Source of the DNA: Polyangia bacterium
GTDB lineage: Bacteria; Myxococcota_A; Polyangia; Nannocystales; Nannocystaceae
Length of the DNA: 64,000 nucleotides
Reading direction: 5' to 3'
NCBI GenBank assembly: GCA_030429545.1
Contig: JAUIFF010000002.1
Span: 496,001 to 560,000, forward strand
This document shows positions 34,533 to 43,202 of this stretch, one piece after another. The notes under the pieces are model-generated. The model was not told the origin of the DNA. It saw nothing but the letters and a program-made list of their open reading frames with translations, and searched no databases. Within the stretch, counting starts at the first letter, position 1, and every line of letters begins with the position of its first letter. Position numbers and translations under genes: made by a program.

Positions 34533-35882
34533 CTATCCTTCGAACGCCGCGTCGGTGATCTCTAAACCGCGGTCGATGATGGCAAACCCCTCGCGCAGTT
34601 GCGCCTCGGTGATGGTCAGCGGCGGGTTGACCATGAAGTTGTGCCAGCGGACAAACGTGAAAAGCCCGTTGTCGCGGAAAAACGCGGCGAGCTTGTCCAT
34701 TGCCGGATGCGAGCCGTTGTAGGGGGCCATCGGCTCGCCGGCGGCATTTTTTTGGACCTCCATAATGCCAAACATGCCGATACAACGACCGGTCTTGACC
34801 GAGGGGTGCTTGGCCTTGAGACGGTCCATCTCGGCCTGGATCACAGCTTCCATGTTGGCTGCGCGTTCGACCAGGTTGTCGCGCTCCATCACATCGAGCA
34901 CGGCATCGGCGGCGGCCAACCCCATGACATGGGCGTTGTAGGTGAGCCCACCCCAAAACACGTTTTCGTTGAAGTGCTTGGCAATCGCATCGCTCACGCC
35001 CATGGCCCCGAGCGGGACATAGGCCGAGGTCAAGCCCTTGGCCATGGTGACGATGTCGGGGACGATGCCGGCGTGCTCAAACGAAAACCACTTGCCGGTG
35101 CGGCCAAACCCGGCCATGACCTCGTCGCACACCAGCAAGATCCCGTACTTTTCGAGTAGGGCCTTGAGGCCACGCAGCCAGCCCTTGGGCGGCGGGAGCA
35201 CGCCGTTGGTCCCAGTCACCGCCTCGACAAACATCGCGGCGATCGTGTGGGGCCCCTCGAACTGAATCAGCTCCTCCAAGTAGGTGAGGTGGTTGCGGGT
35301 GATGTCGTCGTCAGAGGTGCCAAACGAGAAGTTGTAGGGCACCGGGTCCATGACCTTGATAAACCCAAACGGCCCGGGCTCGTTGTGCCAGCGCCGGGGG
35401 TCGCCGGTGAGCTGCATACAGGCGTGGGTCGAACCGTGGTAGCTGCGGTAGCGGCTGAGGATCTTCTGCCGACCGGTGTAGAGCCGGGCCGCTTTAATGG
35501 CGTTTTCGTTGGACTCGGCCCCGCCCAGGGTAAAGAAGAACGTGTTGATCGGGTCGGGCACGATCTTCGCCAGGCGCTTAGCGACACGGGCACGCATTTC
35601 GGTAGCTGTCCCCGGGTACACATAGGTGAGTTGGCGGTCGAGCTGGGCCTTGAGCGCGGCGATGACATGCGGGTGGGCATGGCCGATGTTGACGCACATC
35701 AACTGGCTGTTGAAGTCGAGGATTTGCTTGCCCTCGGGCGTGTAGAGGTAGCAACCCTCGGTGCGGGCGATCGGCAGCGGTTTGACGGCTCCGGTCGCCG
35801 CCCACGAGTACAGGGTGTACTGCTTGCACAGCGCGATCATCTCGTCGCTGGTCATCGGCTTGTTTGGTAAATCTTGAGACAT
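34533..35882 (-). CDS. Class III aminotransferase, probably beta-alanine transaminase
   Basis: The product has 449 residues. A PLP enzyme of fold type I, class III: GGAESNENAIKAARLYTG, SYHGSTHACMQLTGDP, LLVCDEVMAGFGRTG (cofactor Asp) and TMAKGLTSAYVPLGAMGV with the Schiff-base Lys. Length fits omega-amino-acid:pyruvate transaminases. The neighbours make beta-alanine (ureidopropionase) and consume malonate semialdehyde (MmsA-type dehydrogenase), so conversion of beta-alanine and/or beta-aminoisobutyrate to the semialdehyde is the likely step. Taurine or another omega-amine is the main alternative, given the TauD-like neighbour. Confidence 0.8.
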   Translation of the reverse strand: MSQDLPNKPMTSDEMIALCKQYTLYSWAATGAVKPLPIARTEGCYLYTPEGKQILDFNSQLMCVNIGHAHPHVIAALKAQLDRQLTYVYPGTATEMRARVAKRLAKIVPDPINTFFFTLGGAESNENAIKAARLYTGRQKILSRYRSYHGSTHACMQLTGDPRRWHNEPGPFGFIKVMDPVPYNFSFGTSDDDITRNHLTYLEELIQFEGPHTIAAMFVEAVTGTNGVLPPPKGWLRGLKALLEKYGILLVCDEVMAGFGRTGKWFSFEHAGIVPDIVTMAKGLTSAYVPLGAMGVSDAIAKHFNENVFWGGLTYNAHVMGLAAADAVLDVMERDNLVERAANMEAVIQAEMDRLKAKHPSVKTGRCIGMFGIMEVQKNAAGEPMAPYNGSHPAMDKLAAFFRDNGLFTFVRWHNFMVNPPLTITEAQLREGFAIIDRGLEITDAAFEG

Positions 35883-35940
35883 GGTGCTTACGACATCCTG
35901 GTGAGTGACGACTCAAAGTTGCGGGGCCTACGACATCTGG

Positions 35941-37446
35941 CTACGACATCCAAGTCGCGTCGGAGCTGATTTCCCAACGTGAGGTGAGCTTGCGGGGGCG
36001 GGTCCAAAAGCGAAAGCCATCCATGCCGGTGATATCACCGTGGCCAAACTTGCTGTCGTTCCACCCGCCAAACGCAAATGGCTCGCGTGGAACGGGCACA
36101 CCGATGTTGACCCCACACATACCCGCCTCGAAGCGCTCGGAGCAGTAGCGGGCGACCCCGCCGTTGGTGGTGAAGATCGCCGCAGCGTTGCCGTAGCCGC
36201 TCGCGTTTTCGATGGCGATGGCCTCGTCGAGGGTCTTGCAACGGATGATCGAAAGGACAGGCCCAAAGATTTCTTCGCACCCGGCCGGCATGTCGGGCGT
36301 GACGTTGTCGAGTAGGGTCGGGCCAAACCAGTGGCCATCGCTGCCCTCGACCTTGGCTCCGCGGCCGTCGACAAGGACCTTGGCACCCAACTTCTCGGCC
36401 TGGTCGACATAGCGGGTGATCCGCTCGACGCTCGGGCCGTTGATGATCGAGCCCATGTCCTTGCCGAGCGTCATGGCCTTCGACTTTTCGACCAGGGCGT
36501 CGATGATGTGTTGGACATCGCCGACCGCGAGCATGACCGAGGCGGCCATACACCGCTGTCCGGCACAGGCGGTATAGGACGCGAGCAGGGTGGAGGCGGT
36601 GAGTTCTAAGTCGGCATCGGGGGCGACCAGGAGGTGGTTTTTTGCACCGCCCAGGCCGAGCACGCGCTTGCCGGCCGCCGAACCATGTGCGTATACAATC
36701 TTTGCCACGCGGGTCGAGCCGACAAACCCAAGGGCCCTGATCCCCGGGTGTTCGACAAGGGCCTCGACCGCCGGTTTGGCCCCGTTGACGATGTTGAGTA
36801 CGCCCGGCGGCAGGCCGGCCTCGGCAAACAGCATGGCCAGGCGCATCGACCCGTAGGGCACCTGCTCGGAGGGTTTGAGGACAAACGTGTTGCCGGCGAC
36901 CAGCACCTGGGGAAGCATCCACATCGGCACCATGGTCGGGAAGTTGAAGGGCACAACACCTGCACATACACCGAGTGGTTCGTAGGTGACCGAGCAGTTG
37001 ATCCCGCGGCTGACATCGAGCTGCGGGCCGCCGACCATATTCGGGAGCGAACACCCCATTTCGAGGCATTCGATGGCCTTGAGCACCTCGCCGACAGACT
37101 CCGGGTGGGTCTTGCCATTTTCGTGCGAGAGCAACCACGTGAGCTCGTCTAGGTTGGCCTCCATCAACTGCTTCATGCGGTAGAGGACCTGGACGCGTTC
37201 TTTGAGGGGCGTCGCTTTCCAACCGGGATAGGCGGCCGTTGCAGCTGCAACTGCGCGGTCGACATCGGCGGCACCGGACATCGCCACCGACCCCATCGGC
37301 TTGCCGTGCCGCGGGTTTTCAACAGCGACAGTTTCGCCGGAGGTGGCATCGACAAATTCCCCGCCGATATAGTTGCGGCAGGGTCCGTAGGTTTGAAAGT
37401 CGTAGTCGCGAGCCGAAAACGGCTGGGGAGTGGGATTGGCAGTCAT
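35941..37446 (-). CDS. mmsA: CoA-acylating (methyl)malonate-semialdehyde dehydrogenase
   Basis: The product has 501 residues, start ATG 37446 with CCGGAG upstream. Hallmarks of the MmsA branch of aldehyde dehydrogenases are RNYIGGEFVDATSGE, PLGVCAGVVPFNFPTMVP (NAD/CoA site), ALGFVGSTRVAKIVY and TACAGQRCMAASVMLAV with the catalytic Cys. It oxidises malonate or methylmalonate semialdehyde to acetyl- or propionyl-CoA. It lies upstream of the aminotransferase (58-bp gap, same strand), a pair typical of uracil, thymine or valine breakdown. Confidence 0.88.
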   Translation of the reverse strand: MTANPTPQPFSARDYDFQTYGPCRNYIGGEFVDATSGETVAVENPRHGKPMGSVAMSGAADVDRAVAAATAAYPGWKATPLKERVQVLYRMKQLMEANLDELTWLLSHENGKTHPESVGEVLKAIECLEMGCSLPNMVGGPQLDVSRGINCSVTYEPLGVCAGVVPFNFPTMVPMWMLPQVLVAGNTFVLKPSEQVPYGSMRLAMLFAEAGLPPGVLNIVNGAKPAVEALVEHPGIRALGFVGSTRVAKIVYAHGSAAGKRVLGLGGAKNHLLVAPDADLELTASTLLASYTACAGQRCMAASVMLAVGDVQHIIDALVEKSKAMTLGKDMGSIINGPSVERITRYVDQAEKLGAKVLVDGRGAKVEGSDGHWFGPTLLDNVTPDMPAGCEEIFGPVLSIIRCKTLDEAIAIENASGYGNAAAIFTTNGGVARYCSERFEAGMCGVNIGVPVPREPFAFGGWNDSKFGHGDITGMDGFRFWTRPRKLTSRWEISSDATWMS

Positions 37447-37581
37447 GGGTTTCTCCGGCAAACGTGCGGTGAGCCCCTCTCATACCGATTTTTCCCGGGT
37501 CGGGAAAGTCTTGTGCCGGCAAATCACCGGCGCAGCCCCGTTCCCGCCTGCGGTTTGATGTACAACGGTTGCACGCGGCGG

Positions 37582-37926
37582 CTACGAGCCGCGAATCAGC
37601 TGGCCTTCACACGACGAATCGAGTTGCGAGGCCGGGTCGGTGAGCTGTTCGCAAGTCATGTTTTGCGCCCAGGGGATACACTCGTCTTCAAATTCATGGG
37701 CATCGCGTAGGTCGACAATTGAGGAACAACTGCCACCAATGTCCCGCTCAAACGTGGCGTAGGTCTCGTCGTAGTCAAATCCACATGCCATCGCCCGGGT
37801 CGACAGCGCGTCGAGAAACATCTCGCAGCCGTCGACCGGGTCGAGCAGACTCGAGCAGGCGGGCGAGCCGAGACCGAGCAAACCGGCCAGGACCCAACAG
37901 TGGCGCAGGTGAGCAAACCGCATCAT
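37582..37926 (-). CDS. Small Cys-containing lipoprotein
   Basis: The product has 114 residues. The signal (VLAGLLGLGSPACSSL) ends in a lipobox Cys. The mature part has six more Cys (VDGCEMFLDAL, AMACGFDYDETY, GGSCSSIVDLRD, EDECIPWAQNMTCEQL, DSSCEGQL). It lies between mmsA and the TauD-like gene on the same strand but has no evident link with pyrimidine catabolism. Function unknown. Confidence 0.6.
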   Translation of the reverse strand: MMRFAHLRHCWVLAGLLGLGSPACSSLLDPVDGCEMFLDALSTRAMACGFDYDETYATFERDIGGSCSSIVDLRDAHEFEDECIPWAQNMTCEQLTDPASQLDSSCEGQLIRGS

Positions 37927-38064
37927 GGGGACATGATGCCCGATAGTTGGGGTTTTGGGTGATGCCCGGTGATAGGAACCCGGCTTTCACTAGAATCTCT
38001 TGTCCGGTGCGCGAAAATTGTTGCTGCTACAAGTGTGTTGGCCTGCGCATGGCAGGCGATAGAC

Positions 38065-38895
38065 CTACACCGGAACATCGCCGGCGATCGTGACCCGTTC
38101 CATGCGTCTGGTGGCCGGAAAGTAGTCGTTGGTTGGGCGGTGTAGGGTGGCCCGGTTGTCCCAAAACGCGATCGAGTTTTCCCGCCAGCGAAACCGACAG
38201 GTGTGCTCGGTGGTTTCAAGGTGATCATACAAGTAGTTGAGGACTGCGGCGCTTTCGGCCTCGGACACCCCCACCAGGTGGGTGGTAAACAGGCGGTTGA
38301 CAAACAGTGCCCTGCGCCCCGACTCCGGGTGGGTGCGAATCACCGGGTGGGCGACCGGCGGGGTGTTGCGTACCGTTTCGCCAAGCCGCTCCCAACCACC
38401 CGGCTCGGCCAGGCTGTGGCGAAATCCATGGGCGAACGAATGCATCGCCCGCATGCCCTTGAGGTAGGCTTTCATCCGAGCTGACAGGCCCTCGTAGGCG
38501 GCAAACAGGCTGGCAAAAGATGTATCACCACCGACCTCGGGAATCTCCCGCGCCCGCAAAATCGAGCCCAGCGGCGGCCGTGGCAAAAACGTCATGTCGG
38601 TGTGCCAGGAGTCGATCTTGGTCGGTTTGTCGGCGGTGCTTTCGAGGATGTTGACACCGGGATGCCCGGGTACGGTGGGATAGGCAGGGTGGGGTGAGGG
38701 CTCGCCAAACACCCGTGCCAGCGCGAGGTGATGCGCCGGCTCGATCGCCTGCTCGCGGAAAAACAGCACTTGGTACTGCAACAGGCCGGCACGCAGCTGC
38801 GCCCGGATGTCCGGTGTCAGCGGGGCGCGAAGATCGATGCCGGTGACCTCTGCCCCGAGGGCAGCAGCTTGGGGGACAAACACGATTGTCGGCAT
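38065..38895 (-). CDS. TauD/TfdA-family Fe(II)/2-oxoglutarate dioxygenase
   Basis: The product has 276 residues from ATG 38895 (MPTIVFVPQAAALGAEVTG). The iron ligands are visible in KIDSWHTDMTFLPRPP (His-x-Asp) and NRATLHRPTND (distal His), and the 2-oxoglutarate Arg is in RRMERVTIAG. Other family marks are YQVLFFREQAI and VNILESTADKPT. Such enzymes release sulfite from taurine, cleave 2,4-D or hydroxylate other small acids. No sulfonate transporter is nearby, and substrate cannot be told. Upstream lies a tandem-repeat block instead of a normal promoter. Confidence 0.85.
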   Translation of the reverse strand: MPTIVFVPQAAALGAEVTGIDLRAPLTPDIRAQLRAGLLQYQVLFFREQAIEPAHHLALARVFGEPSPHPAYPTVPGHPGVNILESTADKPTKIDSWHTDMTFLPRPPLGSILRAREIPEVGGDTSFASLFAAYEGLSARMKAYLKGMRAMHSFAHGFRHSLAEPGGWERLGETVRNTPPVAHPVIRTHPESGRRALFVNRLFTTHLVGVSEAESAAVLNYLYDHLETTEHTCRFRWRENSIAFWDNRATLHRPTNDYFPATRRMERVTIAGDVPV

Positions 38896-38989
38896 GGCAG
38901 CGGCACAGCATGACAACTTGTCGGCCGGCGGCAAAGCAAAATCGTGCGGCGAGCCCAGGCCCCGGGCGCGACCAACCACAGACAGACGC

Positions 38990-39425
38990 CGGCAGGTGGG
39001 CCGTTGGTGAAGAGCGGGCTTGCAACGGCCGCCCAGGGCGAGATGGTTTGTTGGCGAGCCTTGCGATAGCAGTCCGGGTGTGACCACCCACAGATAAACG
39101 GCAGGTGGGCCGGCATTCGTTGGTGAAGAGCGGGCGTACAACGGCCGCCCAGGGCCGGTGCCGGTTCGTTGGCGAGTCTTGCGATAGCCGCCCGGGTGCG
39201 ACCAACCACAGACAGACGCCGGCTGGGGCCGGTATTCGTTGGTGAAGAGCGGGCGTACAACGGCCGCCCAGGGCGGGGTGCCGGTTCGTTGGCGAGTCTT
39301 GCGATAGCCACCCGGGTGCGACCAACCCAGGGCGGGGTGCCGGTTCGTTGGCGAGTCTTGCGATAGCCGCCCGGGTGCGACCAACCACAGACAAACGCCG
39401 GCAGGTGGGCCGGCGTTCGTTGGTA
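38990..39425. repeat. Tandem repeat of about 116-119 bp between tauD-like gene and dihydropyrimidinase gene
   Basis: The sequence GTTGGTGAAGAGCGGGC starts units at 39003, 39119 and 39238, with a diverged start at 39419. Each unit also has GGCGAGTCTTGCGATAGCC and GTGCGACCAACCACAGAC. The third unit holds an internal 59-bp duplication (copies from about 39271 and 39330). Reading frames across it shift between units, so it is not coding despite long open frames. The repeats separate two genes of the cluster and may affect expression. Confidence 0.85.
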
Positions 39426-39439
39426 AATCGAGGTGCGGG

Positions 39440-40825
39440 TTAGCGACGCGGCATGTAGCGCCCGGCACCGCGCTCGACCCGGAGGTCGCCATCTTTGTAC
39501 TGCAAGCGCCCGTTGCAAATCGTGTGGGTGACGGCACCCTTGATCTCAAACCCCTCAAAGATGTTGCGGTCGACCCGGTGGCGATGGGTCTTGGCGCTGA
39601 TCTTGCCGGTACGGGTCTTGTCGTAGACAAAAATGTCGGCATCGGAGCCCACGGCAATGGCCCCCTTGCGCGGGTACAGGCCAAAGATCTTGGCCGGCGC
39701 GGTGCAGCAGACGTCGACAAATTGTTGTAGTGTCAAACGTCCGGTCTCGACCCCGTAGGTGTACATCAGGGCCATCCGGTTTTCGATGCCGGCGGCCCCG
39801 TTGGGGATCTTGGTGAAGTCGTCCTTGCCCATGTCCTTTTGCCCAACCTGGTTGAACGGACAGTGGTCGGTGGCGACCGTGTGGATAAGCCCACAGCTCA
39901 GCGCGTGCCACAGTGGGTCCTGGTGGCCGACCGGGCGGATCGGCGGGCTCATGACATAGGCCGCGCCCTCAAAGTCGGGTTTGTCGTAGACCGAGTCGTC
40001 GAGCAGCAGGTACTGCGGACAGGTCTCGACGTAGACCAGTTGGCCCTCTTGACGCGCCCGAATCACCGCCTCGAGCGACTCCTTGCAGGTCAGGTGGACG
40101 ATGTAGATCGGCTGACCCGAGCAGCGCGCGAGCATGATGGCGCGGTTGGTCGCCTCGCCCTCGACCCAGGCCGGCCGCGATTGCGCGTGGTACTTGGGCG
40201 TCAACTTGCCGGCAGCCACCAACTTCTTTTGCAGCGACTGTACAGCCAGGCCGTGCTCACAGTGGGCGGTGACCAGGGCTCCTAGGTCGGCAGCGGTATC
40301 GATCACCCCGATAAACTCGTCGTCGTCGACACCGATAGCGCCGGTATAGGCCATAAACACCTTAAACGAGGTGATCCCGTTTTCGGAGTGGACCTGTCGC
40401 ATCTCGCGTTCGACCTGTTCGCCAAACCAGGTCACGGCCATGTGAAAGGCGTAGTCGGCACAGGCTTTCTTAGCGTTGTTAAACCAAAAATCGCGGGCTT
40501 CGATAAGGCTTTGGTTGCGCGCCGGAATCACAAAGTCGATGATCGAGGTTGTGCCCCCGGCAATCCCCGCCGCGGTCCCGGTAAAGAAGTCGTCGGCACT
40601 GGTCGTACCCATAAAGGGCAGTTCCATGTGTGTATGTGCATCGAGGCCGCCGGGGAACACGTATTGCCCCGAGGCATCGACAACCTCGGTGTCGCTGGGA
40701 ACATCGAGGTTTTCGCCGATCGCCTGGATCACGCCGTCGCGACAGTAGATGTCGGCGACATATTGGTCGAGGGCGGTGACGATCTCACCGTTGCGAATGA
40801 CAACGCCGCGGGATGTTGCAGTCAT
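39440..40825 (-). CDS. hydA: Dihydropyrimidinase (D-hydantoinase)
   Basis: The product has 461 residues. This amidohydrolase-superfamily enzyme opens the ring of 5,6-dihydrouracil or dihydrothymine. Metal site: GGLDAHTHMELPF (His-x-His), TSFKVFMAYTGAI (carbamylated Lys), VTAHCEHG, IYIVHLTCKES and VATDHCPFNQ (Asp). The substrate-binding part NGAAGIENRMALMYTYGV is typical. It is followed in the pathway by the beta-ureidopropionase encoded 56 bp upstream on the same strand. Start ATG 40825 has GGAG upstream. Confidence 0.92.
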   Translation of the reverse strand: MTATSRGVVIRNGEIVTALDQYVADIYCRDGVIQAIGENLDVPSDTEVVDASGQYVFPGGLDAHTHMELPFMGTTSADDFFTGTAAGIAGGTTSIIDFVIPARNQSLIEARDFWFNNAKKACADYAFHMAVTWFGEQVEREMRQVHSENGITSFKVFMAYTGAIGVDDDEFIGVIDTAADLGALVTAHCEHGLAVQSLQKKLVAAGKLTPKYHAQSRPAWVEGEATNRAIMLARCSGQPIYIVHLTCKESLEAVIRARQEGQLVYVETCPQYLLLDDSVYDKPDFEGAAYVMSPPIRPVGHQDPLWHALSCGLIHTVATDHCPFNQVGQKDMGKDDFTKIPNGAAGIENRMALMYTYGVETGRLTLQQFVDVCCTAPAKIFGLYPRKGAIAVGSDADIFVYDKTRTGKISAKTHRHRVDRNIFEGFEIKGAVTHTICNGRLQYKDGDLRVERGAGRYMPRR

Positions 40826-40881
40826 GGGGGGGCTCCTTAGGGTAGCTGGGGAAAAAACGTGTAGCTACACGTGGTTTGAGG

Positions 40882-41757
40882 TTAGTGGTCGACCAACTCG
40901 TCGTAGGCCTCGGGCCGGCGGTCGCGGTAAAATTGCCAGGTCTGGCGGACTTCGTCGATCATCGAGAGGTCCAAGTCGGCGATGACAAGCTCGTCGTTGT
41001 CTTCGGAACCCTCGGCCAAAAACTGCCCGCGCGGGTTGACGAAGTAGCTGGTGCCGTAGAACTTGCCGATGTTCCACGGGGCCTCGGTGCCGACGCGGTT
41101 GATCGCACCCACGAAATAGCCGTTGGCGACGGCGTGGGCCGGCTGCTCCAACTTCCACAGGTACTGGCTGAGGCCGGCCACCGTGGCACTCGGGTTAAAG
41201 ACGATCTCCGCACCGTTGAGGCCTAGGCAGCGCGCGCCCTCGGGGAAGTGGCGGTCGTAACAGATGTATACGCCAATGGTCGCAAACTTGGTCTTAAACA
41301 CCGGGTAGCCGCCGTCGCCGGGTTTGAAGAAGTACTTCTCCCAAAACCCCGAGGTCTGCGGGATGTGCTGTTTGCGGTACTTCCCGAGGTAGGTTCCATC
41401 GGCGTCGATGACCGCGGCGCTGTTGTAATAGACACCGCGCATCGCCTCTTCGTAAAGCGGCACAACAATCACCATGTTGTGCTTTTTGGCCAATTCAGCC
41501 ATCAAGTCGGTGGTCGGGCCGGGGATGGGTTCGGCCGCCGCATACCAACGCGTGCTCTGGCTCGGGCAAAAGTACGGGCCGTTAAAGATCTCCTGGAGAC
41601 ACAGGATCTGGACCCCTTTTTTGGCCGCTTCTTCGATCATCGGCAGGTGCTTGTCGAGCATTGCCTTTTGGATGTCGGCGACCGGGACCGACTCATCGTT
41701 GATCGGATTACTGCATTGGATCAGACCACAGCGAACAACCGAGGGCTTCGATTTCAT
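40882..41757 (-). CDS. Beta-ureidopropionase (N-carbamoyl-beta-alanine amidohydrolase)
   Basis: The product has 291 residues of the nitrilase superfamily, with the Glu-Lys-Cys triad in VQILCLQEIFNGPYFCPSQ (Glu), YLGKYRKQHIPQT (Lys) and VYICYDRHFPEGAR (Cys). The close match to the FNGPYFCPSQ and RKQHIP pattern separates beta-ureidopropionases from other nitrilases. It hydrolyses N-carbamoyl-beta-alanine to beta-alanine, CO2 and ammonia, the third step of reductive pyrimidine catabolism. First gene of the cluster. Confidence 0.9.
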   Translation of the reverse strand: MKSKPSVVRCGLIQCSNPINDESVPVADIQKAMLDKHLPMIEEAAKKGVQILCLQEIFNGPYFCPSQSTRWYAAAEPIPGPTTDLMAELAKKHNMVIVVPLYEEAMRGVYYNSAAVIDADGTYLGKYRKQHIPQTSGFWEKYFFKPGDGGYPVFKTKFATIGVYICYDRHFPEGARCLGLNGAEIVFNPSATVAGLSQYLWKLEQPAHAVANGYFVGAINRVGTEAPWNIGKFYGTSYFVNPRGQFLAEGSEDNDELVIADLDLSMIDEVRQTWQFYRDRRPEAYDELVDH

Positions 41758-42121
41758 TTTGCTACTGTAAGCCAGCTGGGGACTTCAGACCAAGTTGCAT
41801 GCGCCAAACACCGCTGCAAAAAAGTCTGCAGATGAACTATCTGTATTTTCATCGAGTTAGTTGTGAGTAAAGGAACATGACTCCAGGTAGGGCTTCCGTT
41901 GTGTGCGTGTAAACCGCAGTTCGTGGTATGACTAACGTCGCTTACTCACTACGGCACGAGGTTACCTAGTTGGCTTGTGGATCTCCGGAGTCTTGCGGGT
42001 TTTCGGACATCGCTGTACATGAAGTCCGCGACTTCCACCCACATGCCCGGAGCATGTCTCCGAGCCAGCGACCGCGGGTCTTCCGTTCCGACCTCACGCC
42101 CGCATTGATTTAGGAGAAACC
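41758..42121. other. Intergenic, divergent promoters expected
   Basis: No gene was found. It lies between divergent genes. TAGGAG, seven bases before ATG 42122, is a clear ribosome site. No strong hairpin or repeat noticed. Confidence 0.5.
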
Positions 42122-43129
42122 ATGATCCGATCCAAGTTGAACCTTTCCCTGTGCTTGACGGCAATGTTTGCCCTTCCCTTGGTGGGCTGCGGCGGCGGCG
42201 AAACCACCTCTGACGGCACCGATTCGCAATCCACGTCTGAGACCGATCCCTCGGGTACCTCGACCACCGACGGCACCACCGGCGAGACCGAGAACCCGAC
42301 TGGCAGTGAGACCGCCGGTGAGACCGACGGCACCACCACCACCGAAGATCCGACCGACACCACCGCGACAACGGCCGGTGATCCCTGTGAGGGTGTTGAG
42401 CGCCAGGATGCCGGGCAACAGTGCTCGCAGGCTTGTGACTGTAAGAAGATCGACTCGATCGACCTCGTCGACGGCGGTCTTCAATACGACGACATGGGCG
42501 TGGTCCAGGGCGTCAACTACACGGATCCCGAAGAGGACGGCGTGTGCTTCTTGGTGCCGCTGCTCGGCGGCCAATGTGGCCAATGTGTGACCTCCGATGA
42601 CTGCGGTGGCGGCGAGGGCTGCACCATCCCCAACCCGCTCGCCAGCGGTCCTTCCTTCTGCAACGACGGCAGCGCTGGCGCTGGCTGTGATGCCGAGGGC
42701 GCCAACACCTGTCAGGACGGCCTGAGCTGCGGCATCATCCTCGACGCCGCCGGCATCCTCACCGTCGCCACCTGTGGCGAGTGTGTCGTCAACGAAGACT
42801 GCGGCGCCGAGACCCCGTATTGCGCCCCGACGATTGACGTCGCCAACTTCACCGGCGTCAACCAGTGCGTCGCGGAGGGTTCGATTCCCGACAACACCGC
42901 CTGCACAATCGGCGACGACGCGGCCTGCGAAGGTGGCGTGTGTGGCAAAGCCGTGGTCATGGGTGTCATCGAAGTCGGTATCTGCGGTAACTGCACCGGC
43001 GACGCCGACTGTGCCCCCGGCGAGGTTTGCTCCGAGCCGACGGTCGACATCGACACGATCCCCGAGGATCCGAACAACCCGCCCCCGGACTACATGCCGC
43101 TTCAGGGCCCGACCTGCCAAACCCCGTAA
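42122..43129 (+). CDS. Cys-rich lipoprotein with Thr-rich stalk
   Basis: The product has 335 residues. The signal ends in FALPLVGCGGGE (lipobox Cys). About 75 residues of Thr, Glu, Gly and Ser follow, then a Cys-rich region in repeating blocks (QQCSQACDCKKID, GGQCGQCVTSDDCGGGEGC, CGECVVNEDCGAETPYC, ICGNCTGDADCAPGEVC). The CGxCxxxxDC pattern recurs about every 70-80 residues. The protein probably sits on the outer membrane. A terminator follows. Function unknown; the same Cys style occurs in the 50-57 kb family. Confidence 0.75.
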   Translation: MIRSKLNLSLCLTAMFALPLVGCGGGETTSDGTDSQSTSETDPSGTSTTDGTTGETENPTGSETAGETDGTTTTEDPTDTTATTAGDPCEGVERQDAGQQCSQACDCKKIDSIDLVDGGLQYDDMGVVQGVNYTDPEEDGVCFLVPLLGGQCGQCVTSDDCGGGEGCTIPNPLASGPSFCNDGSAGAGCDAEGANTCQDGLSCGIILDAAGILTVATCGECVVNEDCGAETPYCAPTIDVANFTGVNQCVAEGSIPDNTACTIGDDAACEGGVCGKAVVMGVIEVGICGNCTGDADCAPGEVCSEPTVDIDTIPEDPNNPPPDYMPLQGPTCQTP

Positions 43130-43157
43130 GGGACCGCGCAGAGTCGATTCGACAAGT

Positions 43158-43186
43158 GGGTCCACGCCTTGGCGTGGGCCCCTTTT
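43158..43186 (+). terminator. Rho-independent terminator
   Basis: GGGTCCACGCC and GGCGTGGGCCC pair over 11 bp (one G-U) with a TT turn, followed by TTTT. It lies 28 bp after the lipoprotein stop. Confidence 0.8.
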
Positions 43187-43202
43187 CATTGATATACCCG
43201 CG

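Noticed and set aside
38896..39720. In-frame N-terminal extension of the TauD-like protein through the tandem repeats
   Set aside because: The frame shifts between repeat units, composition is non-coding, and it overlaps the dihydropyrimidinase gene antisense. The family start fits ATG 38895.
42774..43202. 143-codon N-terminal extension of the SurA-like protein
   Set aside because: It overlaps the Cys-rich lipoprotein in another frame and crosses its terminator; a signal peptide begins at 43203.
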